Assembly: GCA_015068155.1 (NCBI GenBank)
Contig: SVLC01000006.1
Coordinates: 1 to 51,159 of the forward strand
Direction of reading: 5' to 3'
Length of the DNA stretch: 51,159 nt
Source of the DNA: Oscillospiraceae bacterium
GTDB taxonomy: Bacteria > Bacillota > Clostridia > Oscillospirales > Oscillospiraceae
Shown here: positions 1 through 8,629 of the stretch, in pieces
How the letters are laid out: each line of letters starts with the position of its first letter
How positions within the stretch are numbered: position 1 is the first letter of the stretch
The notes under the pieces: generated by a model
The model's input: only the letters and a program-made list of their open reading frames with translations
The model's database searches: none
What the model was told of the DNA's origin: nothing
Program-made: the position numbers and the translations under genes

Positions 1-60
1 GTCCCCCGGACTGTTGCATTTAGATGGGTTCGATTCCCCTCATCTGAATACCATACCAAA

Positions 61-96
61 CAAGAAAAACCACACCCTTCGGTGTGGTTTTCTTGT
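61..96 (-). terminator. Rho-independent terminator of ssrA
   Basis: An 11-bp stem (AAAACCACACC with its complement around a GAAG loop) is followed on the minus strand by a T-rich run. It starts immediately after the CCA end of the tmRNA. Confidence 0.85.
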
Positions 97-444
97 TGGT
101 GGAGCCGAGGGGAATCGAACCCCTGTCCGAAAGCAACTTGGAAAGAACTTCTCCGGGCGCAGTTTGTTATTTACATTCCCTCTCCCCGGCGGGAACAAAC
201 ACCCTACGGGGATCAGTAGCTTCATTATGCATGGTATGGGCAAAGCTTACCATACGCACGTTCTCTACTCAGATCACACCCGAGCCCGGCTCGTAGACCT
301 TCCGGGGCGGATGGGCACCTAATTAGGCAGCCAGAGCAACAGTATTGTTGTCAGTTAATTTTAAAAAATACCCGTTTTATCGCGGTCAGGCGCCGCGGCC
401 CGCTTATCCAGCCTCACTACCCCCGTCGAAACCAGTACGGCCCC
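97..444 (-). ncRNA. ssrA: tmRNA (transfer-messenger RNA)
   Basis: Rescues stalled ribosomes together with SmpB and adds a degradation tag. On the minus strand the 5' end GGGGCCGTACTGGTTTCGACGG and the tRNA-like 3' end with TTCGATT T-loop and TCCACCA are both visible, giving about 348 nt, the usual size. The tag frame after UUAACU reads GAC AAC AAT ACT GTT GCT CTG GCT GCC TAA, so the tag is predicted as ADNNTVALAA (first Ala from the charged tmRNA). It lies 41 nt after the cyclophilin stop with no clear promoter between them. It may therefore be read through from the smpB-cyclophilin unit or use a promoter inside the cyclophilin gene. Mature ends are inferred from the family. Confidence 0.95.
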
Positions 445-485
445 ATATGGGTTGGTGGGATGGCCGGTATCCCACCAAAAAAACG

Positions 486-1025
486 TTAGAATCTGCCGTA
501 AGGATCAGGCAGCTTCTTCAGTTCTGCCAGTTGAGCGCCGTTACGCTCAACGGTGATGGATGCGATCTTCTGCTCCTCCAGCGGACGGTCGTTGCGGCCG
601 GTCTTGCTGGCTGCGATGGCATCCACCACTTCCATGCCGGAAGTAACCTTGCCAAAGGCGGCATACTGATTATCCAGATGCTTGGCATCCTGGTGCATAA
701 TAAAGAACTGGCTGCCGGCAGAATTGGGACTCTGGGAACGGGCCATGCTCAAAACGCCACGCTTATGCTTCAGATCATTTTTGATGCCATTAAAGAAAAA
801 CTCGCCCTTGATGCAATAACCCGGGCCGCCCATGCCGGTTCCCTCGGGACAACCACCCTGGATCATAAAGCCGGGGATGACACGGTGGAAGATCAAACCG
901 TCATAATAGTTATGCTCCGCCAGGTCAATGAAATTAGCAACACTCTGGGGTGCCTTATCGGGATACAGTTCACCTTCGATAACACCGCCGTTTGCCATAG
1001 TGATCTTAAAAGTGGGATTACTCAT
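486..1025 (-). CDS. Cyclophilin-type peptidyl-prolyl cis-trans isomerase
   Basis: A 179-residue cytoplasmic cyclophilin that catalyses proline cis-trans isomerisation. The start is the second of two nearby ATGs: AGAAGGAG lies 7 nt upstream, while the first ATG is too close to it. Family signatures are seen: FHRVIPGFMIQGG (catalytic Arg and hydrophobic pocket), GVLSMAR, and NSAGSQFFI. There is no signal peptide. It lies between smpB and ssrA on the same strand. That position suggests shared transcription, not a known role in trans-translation. A hairpin at 454-476 follows the stop but lacks a downstream U-run. Confidence 0.93.
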   Translation of the reverse strand: MSNPTFKITMANGGVIEGELYPDKAPQSVANFIDLAEHNYYDGLIFHRVIPGFMIQGGCPEGTGMGGPGYCIKGEFFFNGIKNDLKHKRGVLSMARSQSPNSAGSQFFIMHQDAKHLDNQYAAFGKVTSGMEVVDAIAASKTGRNDRPLEEQKIASITVERNGAQLAELKKLPDPYGRF

Positions 1026-1147
1026 AATCATACTCCTTCTATCAATGTACATGGGACCGGAGCTGATTAACCAGCCGCTCCCTGTTTTACGAATTCTCTT
1101 CGGTGGGCAGCAATGCTTCGCCGTTTGCATCCTCTGCGCCAACAGTA

Positions 1148-1609
1148 TCAATAGCGCTCCTTCATAGCCCGCTCGATTTGACGCTTGGCGTCACGCTCGG
1201 CTTCGGCTTGTCTTTTATCATGCAGTTTTTTACCCTTGCACAGGCCCACCTTGACCTTTACACGGCTGCCCTTGAAATAGACAGACAACGGAATCAGCGC
1301 AAACCCATCCTGCTTCACTTTGCCGTAGAGCCGCATGATCTCCCGCTTGTGCATCAGCAGGCGGCGAGGACGGCGGGAATCCACATTGAAACGGTTGCCG
1401 TGATCGTAGGGCGAGATATGCATCTGATTCAAAAGCAACTGGCCGTCTTTGACGCCACACCAGGCATCTTTAAGATTCAAGGTGCCTGCACGGATGGACT
1501 TCACTTCGGTACCCACCAGCTCAATACCGGCCTCGTATTCTTCTTCGATAAAATATTCATGCCGGGCTTCCCGATTGGTGGCCATCACCTTAATACTGTC
1601 CTTCTCCAA
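1148..1609 (-). CDS. smpB: SsrA-binding protein SmpB
   Basis: The protein partner of tmRNA that places its tRNA-like domain in the ribosomal A site. The N-terminal beta-barrel shows EYEAGIELVGTEVKSIRAG and LKDAW. The basic tail KKLHDKRQAEAERDAKRQ is the part that acts in the decoding centre. A TTG start at 1609 is chosen: AGGAGG sits 8 nt upstream, the product is 153 residues, and the N-terminus (MEKDSIKVMATNREA) lines up with Bacillus SmpB. A GTG three codons earlier overlaps the Shine-Dalgarno sequence. The tmRNA gene lies about 0.7 kb downstream on the same strand. Confidence 0.96.
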   Translation of the reverse strand: MEKDSIKVMATNREARHEYFIEEEYEAGIELVGTEVKSIRAGTLNLKDAWCGVKDGQLLLNQMHISPYDHGNRFNVDSRRPRRLLMHKREIMRLYGKVKQDGFALIPLSVYFKGSRVKVKVGLCKGKKLHDKRQAEAERDAKRQIERAMKERY

Positions 1610-1642
1610 TGCATTCACCTCCTATCTTGTTTTCTAATGGGT

Positions 1643-1661
1643 ATTATACCACTGTTGTCAA
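1643..1661 (-). promoter_or_regulatory. Possible smpB promoter region
   Basis: The minus strand has both TTGACA (1656-1661) and TATAAT (1643-1648), but only 7 bp apart, so they cannot be one promoter. TATAAT with a weak TTTAAT 17 bp upstream, or TTGACA with ATTAGA 17 bp downstream, are alternatives. The region lies just after the MATE gene stop. Confidence 0.4.
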
Positions 1662-1666
1662 GGGGA

Positions 1667-3055
1667 TTAAACCGGGTTTTGACGCTCTACCCCACGAATC
1701 TTCTTATTGGCAATGATCAAAATAGGGATCGCCAGCAGTAACGACAGCACATCCGCGGCCGCCTGGACCGAAGCAATGCCGTATTCCCCCCATAGCGCAG
1801 TCATTGGGAACAATAAGGGAATAAAGCATGTACCCTGACGGGATGTCGCCAAAATAAACGCTCCCCAGGCATTGCCCAGACCGGTACAGAACATATTGAC
1901 CACAGCCACCCATGCGTGAATAGGCAGCGCCAGACATTGCAGCCGGATGCAAAGCGCGCCAATTTCAAGCATTTGTGCAGATTGCTCCTGCTCCGAAGCG
2001 GAAAAAAGCATAATGATCCGATCGGCAAACAACGCCAAAATAGTCGACATAACCGCAGCGCCTATAATGGCCACCCATGCGGAAAAACGGTAACTTTTCC
2101 GCACTCTATCATATCGTTTGGCGCCCCAGTTAAAGCCCACCACAGGCTGGAAGCCGCTGCCAAAGCCCAAAATAATGCTGAACGGGAACATCATGATCTT
2201 GGTAGAAACGCCGATTCCTGCCAGCACTGCGTCCGAGATGTCGCCCGCCATATTATTCAGCAGAATACCGGATACCACCGCCAGACCACTGCGGAACATG
2301 GAAGACGAACCTACCGTAATGATCTCCAGCAGAATATCCCTGGAGAATCGCACAAATCGGATCGTCAGCCGCAGCAAACTGTGCTTCGTGATATATGGGA
2401 AAATCAGGATTATAAAACTTACCAGCTTGGAAATTGCTGTGGCCAGCGATGCGCCGGTAACACCCATGTTCATACCGATGATAAAGATCGGGTCCAAAAC
2501 ACAGTTCAGAATGCCGCCAAAGCCCATGCCAACCATGCTCAAGGTAGCGCTTCCCTCGCTGCGCAGGCATTGGTTCATCACAAAGCTGGATGCCATGAAA
2601 GGCGCCGCCATCAGCACATAGGTTGCATATTCCACGGAATATTGCTCGCAGGTAGGCGTTGCGCCCAGCAAGCGAACCATGGGCGTCATAAAGATCAGGC
2701 CAAATACCGTCAGCAGCGCGCCAATGGAAAACGCCAGAAAAAACGCCGTAGACAGCACCTGGCTGGCTTTTTCATCCTTCCCCTGCCCCAACAAACGGGC
2801 GATATAGCTGTTGGCGCCAATGGCAAGCATAGAGCCGCACATCATGATCAGCTGATCCAGCGATGCATTCACACTAACCGCAGCCGTAGCACTGTCGCCC
2901 AAACTGCTGACAAAATAAGTATCCGCCAGGGAGTAAATGGAATTGATCAAAAAAGCAACGATGGTGGGAATTGCCATCTTGGGAATCACCCGGGAAATAG
3001 GATCATTCAGCATCATCTGTCTGCGTTGCTGCTGATGCAACTGTTTATCTTTCAT
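1667..3055 (-). CDS. MATE family efflux transporter
   Basis: A 462-residue multidrug and toxin extrusion transporter, an integral membrane protein with about 12 predicted helices, probably cation-coupled. The N-terminal NDPISRVIPKMAIPTIVAFL followed by a SLADTYFVSSLG helix is typical of the DinF/NorM-like branch in Clostridia. The second half repeats the fold (GFGSGFQPVVGFNWGAKRYD). GGGAGG precedes the ATG by a normal spacing and a consensus promoter lies directly upstream, so it is probably a single-gene transcript. The substrate cannot be told from sequence. Confidence 0.92.
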   Translation of the reverse strand: MKDKQLHQQQRRQMMLNDPISRVIPKMAIPTIVAFLINSIYSLADTYFVSSLGDSATAAVSVNASLDQLIMMCGSMLAIGANSYIARLLGQGKDEKASQVLSTAFFLAFSIGALLTVFGLIFMTPMVRLLGATPTCEQYSVEYATYVLMAAPFMASSFVMNQCLRSEGSATLSMVGMGFGGILNCVLDPIFIIGMNMGVTGASLATAISKLVSFIILIFPYITKHSLLRLTIRFVRFSRDILLEIITVGSSSMFRSGLAVVSGILLNNMAGDISDAVLAGIGVSTKIMMFPFSIILGFGSGFQPVVGFNWGAKRYDRVRKSYRFSAWVAIIGAAVMSTILALFADRIIMLFSASEQEQSAQMLEIGALCIRLQCLALPIHAWVAVVNMFCTGLGNAWGAFILATSRQGTCFIPLLFPMTALWGEYGIASVQAAADVLSLLLAIPILIIANKKIRGVERQNPV

Positions 3056-3090
3056 TGACCTACATTCCTCCCTTTTTTAATATTGACCTT

Positions 3091-3119
3091 ATTATATTCC
3101 ATTCTCATCCCAGGGTCAA
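3091..3119 (-). promoter_or_regulatory. Sigma-A promoter of the MATE gene
   Basis: TTGACC (3114-3119) and TATAAT (3091-3096) on the minus strand are separated by exactly 17 bp, about 35 bp upstream of the MATE start. Confidence 0.8.
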
Positions 3120-3147
3120 CCCCAAGTTTCTCTGCAGCGCCAAACAA

Positions 3148-3172
3148 AACCCCGGAGCGAACTCCGGGGTTC
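3148..3172 (-). terminator. Terminator of the maltodextrin operon
   Basis: A 10-bp GC-rich hairpin (AACCCCGGAG with its complement) is followed on the minus strand by TTGTTT. It lies directly after the alpha-amylase stop. Confidence 0.85.
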
Positions 3173-3176
3173 ATGC

Positions 3177-4772
3177 TTACTGCAAGATCACAATGGAATA
3201 CGGAGGCAGTTTGATGCTGCCGGTTGCGGCATCGTAAGACGCCGTCTGGGATACATCCTGACCGTACAGTCCAGCCTGGATGCCGTTTTGAATGCCCAGC
3301 AGAGCATCCAGCGTCACCGTTTGTTCGAAGGAATCAAAATTCATAACGATGATGATCGATTCCCCCTGCCAGGTCTTTCTGAGAACTGAAATGTATGTGT
3401 TATTATCTGGACTGAAATTTTCCACAGTGCCCCGTGCAATAGCCGGGAAGCAATTACGCAGGTACATCGCCTGCTTGTAGTAATTTAGGATACTGTTAGG
3501 ATCAGCCAACTGTTCTTCCACACTGGGATAATAGTAGCTGGTCTCATCCACCGGCGTATTTTCCGGCGGCAGATAGCAACAGCCGGGGTAAATGTTCTTG
3601 GCCTGCCATTTCATAGCGATCCGCTTGGCAGGGTCGGAATTATTGCCACCTTTACTGATCATGCCGATCTCTTCACCGTAATACACAAATGTACTGCCAT
3701 TCATCATAGCCAGGGCGCCGCCGGCCATCTTTACGTTCTCTTCTCCGGGCATAAAGCTGCCGGGTCGCATGGTATCATGGTTGCCCAAAAAGGGTGCCAT
3801 AACACCGGCGGTATAAATACGCTGCAGTTCCGTCTGAAGCTTTCCGTAAGCCTTGCCGTTTTGCTGTTTGACTATGGTGGCCAGCGTACCGGTACCCTGG
3901 GAAGCGGTAAACATAAAGAAGCTGTCTACACCGCTTTGATAATAATCGTTGATAAACGCATCGGTACCCACCCATGCTTCACCAACCAGGTAACAATCCG
4001 GATCGATCTGCTTCGCCTCTGTGTTCAGCCAATTTAGGAAGTTCACGTTTTTCTGGAGGTCGCCGGTATAATAGCTGGTCACAGCGTCCAGCCGGAAGCC
4101 GTCCACGCCGTGTTCCGTTATCCAGTAATCCATGATGGCAACGATCTCGTCGCGGACTGCCTGGCTGTTCAGATTCAGATCCGGCATACCGCTCCAGAAG
4201 CGGGACTCATAGTAATACGGTGTACCGGACACCGGAGAATAACCCGCCAGATTTTCCGTGGTAAAGTTATAATACTCTCCGTATTTTCCGCCAGGCTGAC
4301 CGTTTTCACGGATATACTGGCAAGCTTCTTTGAACCAGGGGTGGTCGCTGCTGCTGTGATTCACCACCAGGTCCAAGATAACGCGAATGCCTCTTTTGTG
4401 TGCTTCGTCCACCAGGCGGTCCAGATCTTCCAGCGTGCCATAAACCGGATCGATGGCATAGTAATCATTGACGTCATACTTGTGATAAGTAGGCGACGGA
4501 TGAATGGGCATCAGCCAAATGCCGTTGAAACCCATTTCCTGAACATAATCCAGTTTTTCCGTAACACCGTTCAAATCGCCGATACCATCGTTATTGGTAT
4601 CATAAAAGCTGTAGACGAAGATCTCATACCAGTTGCGGTAGTCGTCATCCACAATATGCAATTCCGGCAGTTTCGGGCCGGTAGTCCCCTGCCCTGTGTC
4701 CGGGTCGCAGCCGGACAGACTCACAGACAGCGCCAGGCAGCAGGCCAAAAGCAATATCCATCTTCTCTTCAT
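3177..4772 (-). CDS. GH13 alpha-amylase lipoprotein
   Basis: A 531-residue extracellular alpha-glucan hydrolase anchored as a lipoprotein (lipobox LSGC, Cys22). The GH13 conserved regions are all present: region I DLVVNH (Asp134-His139), region II GFRLDA (nucleophile Asp229), region III GEAW (acid/base Glu265) and region IV NHD (Asp333). A calcium-site-like DTNNDGIGDLNG is at 58-69. It is the last gene of the operon, 3 nt after the second permease gene, and is followed by a strong terminator. The likely role is cutting starch or dextrins at the cell surface to feed the ABC transporter encoded upstream. Endo-alpha-amylase versus neopullulanase or oligo-glucosidase specificity cannot be decided here. 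Confidence 0.94.
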   Translation of the reverse strand: MKRRWILLLACCLALSVSLSGCDPDTGQGTTGPKLPELHIVDDDYRNWYEIFVYSFYDTNNDGIGDLNGVTEKLDYVQEMGFNGIWLMPIHPSPTYHKYDVNDYYAIDPVYGTLEDLDRLVDEAHKRGIRVILDLVVNHSSSDHPWFKEACQYIRENGQPGGKYGEYYNFTTENLAGYSPVSGTPYYYESRFWSGMPDLNLNSQAVRDEIVAIMDYWITEHGVDGFRLDAVTSYYTGDLQKNVNFLNWLNTEAKQIDPDCYLVGEAWVGTDAFINDYYQSGVDSFFMFTASQGTGTLATIVKQQNGKAYGKLQTELQRIYTAGVMAPFLGNHDTMRPGSFMPGEENVKMAGGALAMMNGSTFVYYGEEIGMISKGGNNSDPAKRIAMKWQAKNIYPGCCYLPPENTPVDETSYYYPSVEEQLADPNSILNYYKQAMYLRNCFPAIARGTVENFSPDNNTYISVLRKTWQGESIIIVMNFDSFEQTVTLDALLGIQNGIQAGLYGQDVSQTASYDAATGSIKLPPYSIVILQ

Positions 4773-4775
4773 AGC

Positions 4776-5654
4776 TTATCCCTTCACTGCGCCGCCGGTG
4801 ACACCCTGGACATAGTACTTCTGCAGCCACATGAACAGCACTGTGATCGGCACGGCAACAATCACCGCAGCCGCGCAGAAGGTGGTAAAATATTCCTGTA
4901 TCATTTCACGCTCCAGCCATTTATACATACCCAGCGATACCGTATACATAGCCGTATCCGGCACACCGGACATGATATACGAAACGAATATGTAGTCGCA
5001 CCAAGGGGCTATAAAGCTGGTCAGCGCCGTATAGATGATGGTGGGCTTACTCAGCGGCAGAATGATCTTGAAGAACACCTGGGCGCGGCTGGCGCCATCC
5101 AATCGGGCAGCGTCATCCAGATTGGCAGGGATCGTATCAAAGAAGCCCTTGGCAATATAGTAGCTCAGCGCAGCGCCGGCGGAGTAAACAATGATCAGGC
5201 TCAAAAGAGACTGGAAATTGTTGGGCATCAGCACCTTCAGCAAAAAATACACTGCAGACATACTCATAAAGCCGGGGAACATTCCCAAAATCAGCATCAC
5301 ATTCATCATGGGCTTGCGGGCGCCAAACTTAATGCGGCTAAAGGCATATGCCACAGAAAGAGAGAATGCGGTGGTGATAAAGCAACTGCAGACAGCTATC
5401 AGGAAGGTGTTGCCATACCAACTCAAAAATTTGGTTTCCGTAAAGAGGCGAACATAATTATCCAGCGTCCAGGTCACCGGAAAGAAGGTGGGGCTCCATG
5501 CGCCAGGCTCCGCCCGGAAGGACTGTACCAACAAGTAGGCCAGCGGCACCAGCCACAGCACGGACAGCACCGACAGCACCGTATGACCCAAGGTATTACC
5601 CACAATCCGACGAAAACGCATACCGCCGGAGAGTTTCTCAACACTATTTTTCAT
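4776..5654 (-). CDS. Maltodextrin ABC transporter permease, MalG-like
   Basis: A 292-residue inner-membrane subunit of a carbohydrate ABC importer (CUT1 family), about six helices. The EAA loop that contacts the ATPase is seen as DDAARLDGASRAQVFFKI followed by ILP. It starts inside an ATGA overlap with the preceding permease gene, so translation is coupled. The neighbouring binding protein and two starch enzymes imply maltodextrin transport. Confidence 0.94.
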   Translation of the reverse strand: MKNSVEKLSGGMRFRRIVGNTLGHTVLSVLSVLWLVPLAYLLVQSFRAEPGAWSPTFFPVTWTLDNYVRLFTETKFLSWYGNTFLIAVCSCFITTAFSLSVAYAFSRIKFGARKPMMNVMLILGMFPGFMSMSAVYFLLKVLMPNNFQSLLSLIIVYSAGAALSYYIAKGFFDTIPANLDDAARLDGASRAQVFFKIILPLSKPTIIYTALTSFIAPWCDYIFVSYIMSGVPDTAMYTVSLGMYKWLEREMIQEYFTTFCAAAVIVAVPITVLFMWLQKYYVQGVTGGAVKG

Positions 5655-7174
5655 TGGAAACTATCCTCCTCTTGCACAGCCGAGGATTTGTTATAAACCA
5701 TCAGCGAAAGTGTGGCGGAAATCACAAACACGATAATACCGATCACAGAAGCCAGCTTATAGTTTCTGTCTGCGCCCAAGGAAAGCTTATACAGCCAGGT
5801 GATCAAAAGATCGGTTCCCTTGGCGCCGTCGGTATAAAGCAGCAGGTCGCCGGGACCGCCGCCGCTAAGCAGATAGATCACATTAAAGTTATTGATATTG
5901 CCAATAAAGGATGTGATCAGGTAAGGACCGGTCACAAACAGCATATACGGCAATGTGATCTTCACGAATGTATGGAACGGACTGGCGCCATCCATCTTTG
6001 CCGACTCATACAGATCAGCCGGAATATTCATCAGAATACCGCTGCACATCAGCATACTGTACGGAATACCCACCCACATATTGACAATGACAATGGCAAT
6101 ACGGGTAGTAGTGATATCCAGGCCGAATTGCATCTTATATCCAAATACCGACTGTATAAACTGGGTAATGATACCACCGTCTACATCCAGCATTTTGGAC
6201 ATGATCAGCAGTGATACAAACTGCGGCACCGCAATGGTGGATACAAACATGGTACGGAACAGCTTTTTGCACCGGATGCCCTTTTTATTGATCAAAATTG
6301 CCAGCAGCATGCCAAGGAAGTAGTTGCTGAAGGTAGCCAGCACAGCCCATATCAGCGTCCAGCCCAATACGCGCCAGAAGGTATTGCCCAGTTTGGATTC
6401 CATAGAAAACAGCTCGACAAAATTCTTAAATCCCACCCATTGGAACAAATGCTCCGGCACCTCATGGTTGGCATCATAATTGGTAAACGCAATAAAGATC
6501 ATGGTCACCAACGGGACAATGGTAAACATAAACAGTCCCAGCATGGGAAGCGACAACAGCGTAATATGGAATCGGTCATCTGACAAGCGGCCCAAATCCC
6601 GGGCGAAATTATCCGGCTTGATTCCCTGCTTTTTGTTTTTTTCCAATTTGGCGCCTTCCCGGATGGAGATGAAATACACGATGATAAAGAACAGCACCAC
6701 AAACAAAGTCAGAATACCGTAAAGCAGGATCAAGAAAGAATTATCGCCTTCGATCTTGGGATATTCGCCCAAATTATCGTCCCACACATCGGATACATGG
6801 GTCTCTGTGCGACCGATATTGCCGCCGGTAAAGAAGTTTTCAAAACACATCACCAGGAAATGGCCGCCAAAAGCGACCATATAACCGATGAAAAGCAGCT
6901 CCAGCGCCAAATAAATGAGGCCACGAATGATCTGGCCATGGGCGATATGGCTTAAGCCAAGGACAAAATAGGATGCCTTGGTAGCCAGGTCACCGTGCCA
7001 CCAATCTACACCGATCTGCTTTAGGGTGTCGATACAGGTACGGGTGATCCGCAAAAAGCCCCGGCCCAACGCCACCCAGAATCCACAAAAGCCCCTTCCG
7101 AAACCAACCGCTGCATCTTTACATTTATGCAGAAAACGTTTTCCCGGGGACATCAAATAGTAATCAGAATTCAC
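5651..7174 (-). CDS. Maltodextrin ABC transporter permease, MalF-like, extended N-terminus
   Basis: A 507-residue CUT1 permease. The C-terminal 300 residues form the usual six-helix permease with EAA loop YESAKMDGASPFHTFVKI. The first about 200 residues are extra: a basic amphipathic start, two or three further membrane segments (near 70-105 and 150-170) and a charged loop. MalF proteins of Gram-positives often carry N-terminal extensions, but this one is long. It overlaps the MalG-like gene by 4 nt and follows the binding-protein gene after a stable hairpin. Its ATPase partner is not encoded in the window and may be a shared MsmX-type protein. Confidence 0.93.
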   Translation of the reverse strand: MNSDYYLMSPGKRFLHKCKDAAVGFGRGFCGFWVALGRGFLRITRTCIDTLKQIGVDWWHGDLATKASYFVLGLSHIAHGQIIRGLIYLALELLFIGYMVAFGGHFLVMCFENFFTGGNIGRTETHVSDVWDDNLGEYPKIEGDNSFLILLYGILTLFVVLFFIIVYFISIREGAKLEKNKKQGIKPDNFARDLGRLSDDRFHITLLSLPMLGLFMFTIVPLVTMIFIAFTNYDANHEVPEHLFQWVGFKNFVELFSMESKLGNTFWRVLGWTLIWAVLATFSNYFLGMLLAILINKKGIRCKKLFRTMFVSTIAVPQFVSLLIMSKMLDVDGGIITQFIQSVFGYKMQFGLDITTTRIAIVIVNMWVGIPYSMLMCSGILMNIPADLYESAKMDGASPFHTFVKITLPYMLFVTGPYLITSFIGNINNFNVIYLLSGGGPGDLLLYTDGAKGTDLLITWLYKLSLGADRNYKLASVIGIIVFVISATLSLMVYNKSSAVQEEDSFQ

Positions 7175-7210
7175 AATAAGCCTCCTTCAATGATTTGGCT
7201 TTTCATGAAA

Positions 7211-7240
7211 AGGTGGGTAAGGGCAATCCCCTACCCACCT
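7211..7240 (-). terminator. Intercistronic hairpin between binding protein and permease genes
   Basis: AGGTGGGTA pairs perfectly with TACCCACCT, extended inward by GGG/CCC and followed on the minus strand by only TTTTC. The U-run is short, so it more likely stabilises the upstream mRNA or terminates partially than acts as a full stop. Confidence 0.6.
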
Positions 7241-7248
7241 TCCATGGA

Positions 7249-8565
7249 TTATTCAGCTTTCTTGCGGATCTGGTTGCACAACGCATCCAGATATTCCTGC
7301 AACATGGCATCGGTAACCTCAGTACCGTTTTCCTTAGCGGTAATAATGGGGGTTATCAAAGAACCCATTGGAGTCCAATACTGGGAAGGAACGCCCTTCT
7401 GGGTGCGGTTGAAGGCAGCCTGCTGGAAGATGGTGTTGATAACGGGATCGTTAACAATCTTTTCCAGCTTCATCGCATTGATGTTGGTAGGACCAAAGCC
7501 ACGGGTCTCATAACGAAGGATCTGGTTCTGTTCGTTGGTCAGCCACTGTGCCAGCTTATGAGCCTCGCCCTTATTCTTGGAGTAGCCATTGACACCAATA
7601 AGCTTATAGCCAAAGTAACCGCTGAGCTGGATTTGCTGGCCGCCGATGTTGGCCGTGGGCAGAACGCAAACACCCATGTTGTCTCCCAGCTGTTCCTGGA
7701 TCTTTTCCTTATTCCAAATGCCGGTGATCGCCGCAGCAATGGTGGTCTTGCCTTCTGCGTTGGGGGTAAAGCCTGCGATGATCTTGGAATCATCCGTGGT
7801 GGCAACCAGGCCATCACGCTGCAGATAAGCGCGCAGGGACTTCATGACCTCCATACCTGCAGGATCATCATAGTTGATCTCTACGGATTCTTCCACCATA
7901 TTCTCGTTGTAAGTAACATTGTACTTCAGTTCGGGATTGGAGAAGAAGAAACTGGACAGATACCAACCGTCATCATTCAGCTTGAAGTGGACAGTCTTGC
8001 CGGCAGCCTCAGCCACATCCAGCATACGGTCCAGGCTGGTCAGATCCTCGGGGTTGGTGAAAACAGACTTATCGTAGTAAACGAAATAGCAGTTGTCACC
8101 GGTGCTGGGATAAGCCATCAGCTGATCCACACCGTTTACGGTAATGGTAGCGGCATCAATGGAATCAGCGGTATTGGCTGCCTTCACTTCGGTCTCGATA
8201 TTGCCGCCGATACGGGCCAGGGCGCCGCCGGCATACAGACGGTTGATCTGGTCGGAGGGGAAGCTGTAGATGTCGGGGCCGGAGGTGACGTCATTCAGGA
8301 TCTTATCTGCGGCATCGTTCTCGCCCTGCACACCGAACAGGAACTTATAAGTATTCTGGGGGTTTGCAGCAGCATAAGCGTTGCACATCGCCTTCAGCAT
8401 ATCCTGATCCTGCTCAGCGCCCCAAATGGTCAAGGTATACTTCTGACCACCACCCTGCTGTTGCTGATTACCGGTAGTGGGATCATTGGCAGAACCGCAA
8501 GCTACCATGGAGCCGATCATCAGCAGCGCCAGCATAGCGGCCATAATCTTCTTCATATTCTTCAT
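7249..8565 (-). CDS. Maltodextrin-binding lipoprotein (ABC transporter SBP)
   Basis: A 438-residue extracellular solute-binding protein of family 1, tethered by a lipobox (MVAC, Cys23) with a Gln/Gly-rich linker after it. Typical segments include YTLTIWGAEQDQDMLKAM at the mature N-terminus, ITGIWNKEKIQEQLGDNMGV, and LAQWLTNEQNQILRYETRG. AAGGAG lies 8 nt before the first ATG. It delivers malto-oligosaccharides to the two permeases downstream. The specificity is inferred from the flanking amylase and pullulanase, not from binding residues. Confidence 0.93.
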   Translation of the reverse strand: MKNMKKIMAAMLALLMIGSMVACGSANDPTTGNQQQQGGGQKYTLTIWGAEQDQDMLKAMCNAYAAANPQNTYKFLFGVQGENDAADKILNDVTSGPDIYSFPSDQINRLYAGGALARIGGNIETEVKAANTADSIDAATITVNGVDQLMAYPSTGDNCYFVYYDKSVFTNPEDLTSLDRMLDVAEAAGKTVHFKLNDDGWYLSSFFFSNPELKYNVTYNENMVEESVEINYDDPAGMEVMKSLRAYLQRDGLVATTDDSKIIAGFTPNAEGKTTIAAAITGIWNKEKIQEQLGDNMGVCVLPTANIGGQQIQLSGYFGYKLIGVNGYSKNKGEAHKLAQWLTNEQNQILRYETRGFGPTNINAMKLEKIVNDPVINTIFQQAAFNRTQKGVPSQYWTPMGSLITPIITAKENGTEVTDAMLQEYLDALCNQIRKKAE

Positions 8566-8589
8566 AGTACAAACTCCTTTTCAAGAATA

Positions 8590-8621
8590 ACGGGGGGTCG
8601 GGCGCAGGCCCCACCCCCCGT
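8590..8621 (-). terminator. Intercistronic hairpin upstream of the binding-protein gene
   Basis: ACGGGGGGT pairs with ACCCCCCGT around a short GC-rich loop. It is followed on the minus strand by TATTCTTG, not a U-run, so it probably stabilises or attenuates the message. Confidence 0.55.
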
Positions 8622-8629
8622 AGCATTTC

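Noticed and set aside
10..60. Possible tRNA 3' half on the plus strand (GGGTTCGATTCCC T-loop and a later ACCA).
   Set aside because: The T-stem has a mismatch, the CCA is offset by two bases from the expected acceptor end, and no pairing anticodon arm is visible. The 5' part is outside the window.
1643..1661. TTGACA next to TATAAT before smpB as one consensus promoter.
   Set aside because: The spacing is 7 bp, far from the 16-18 bp needed.
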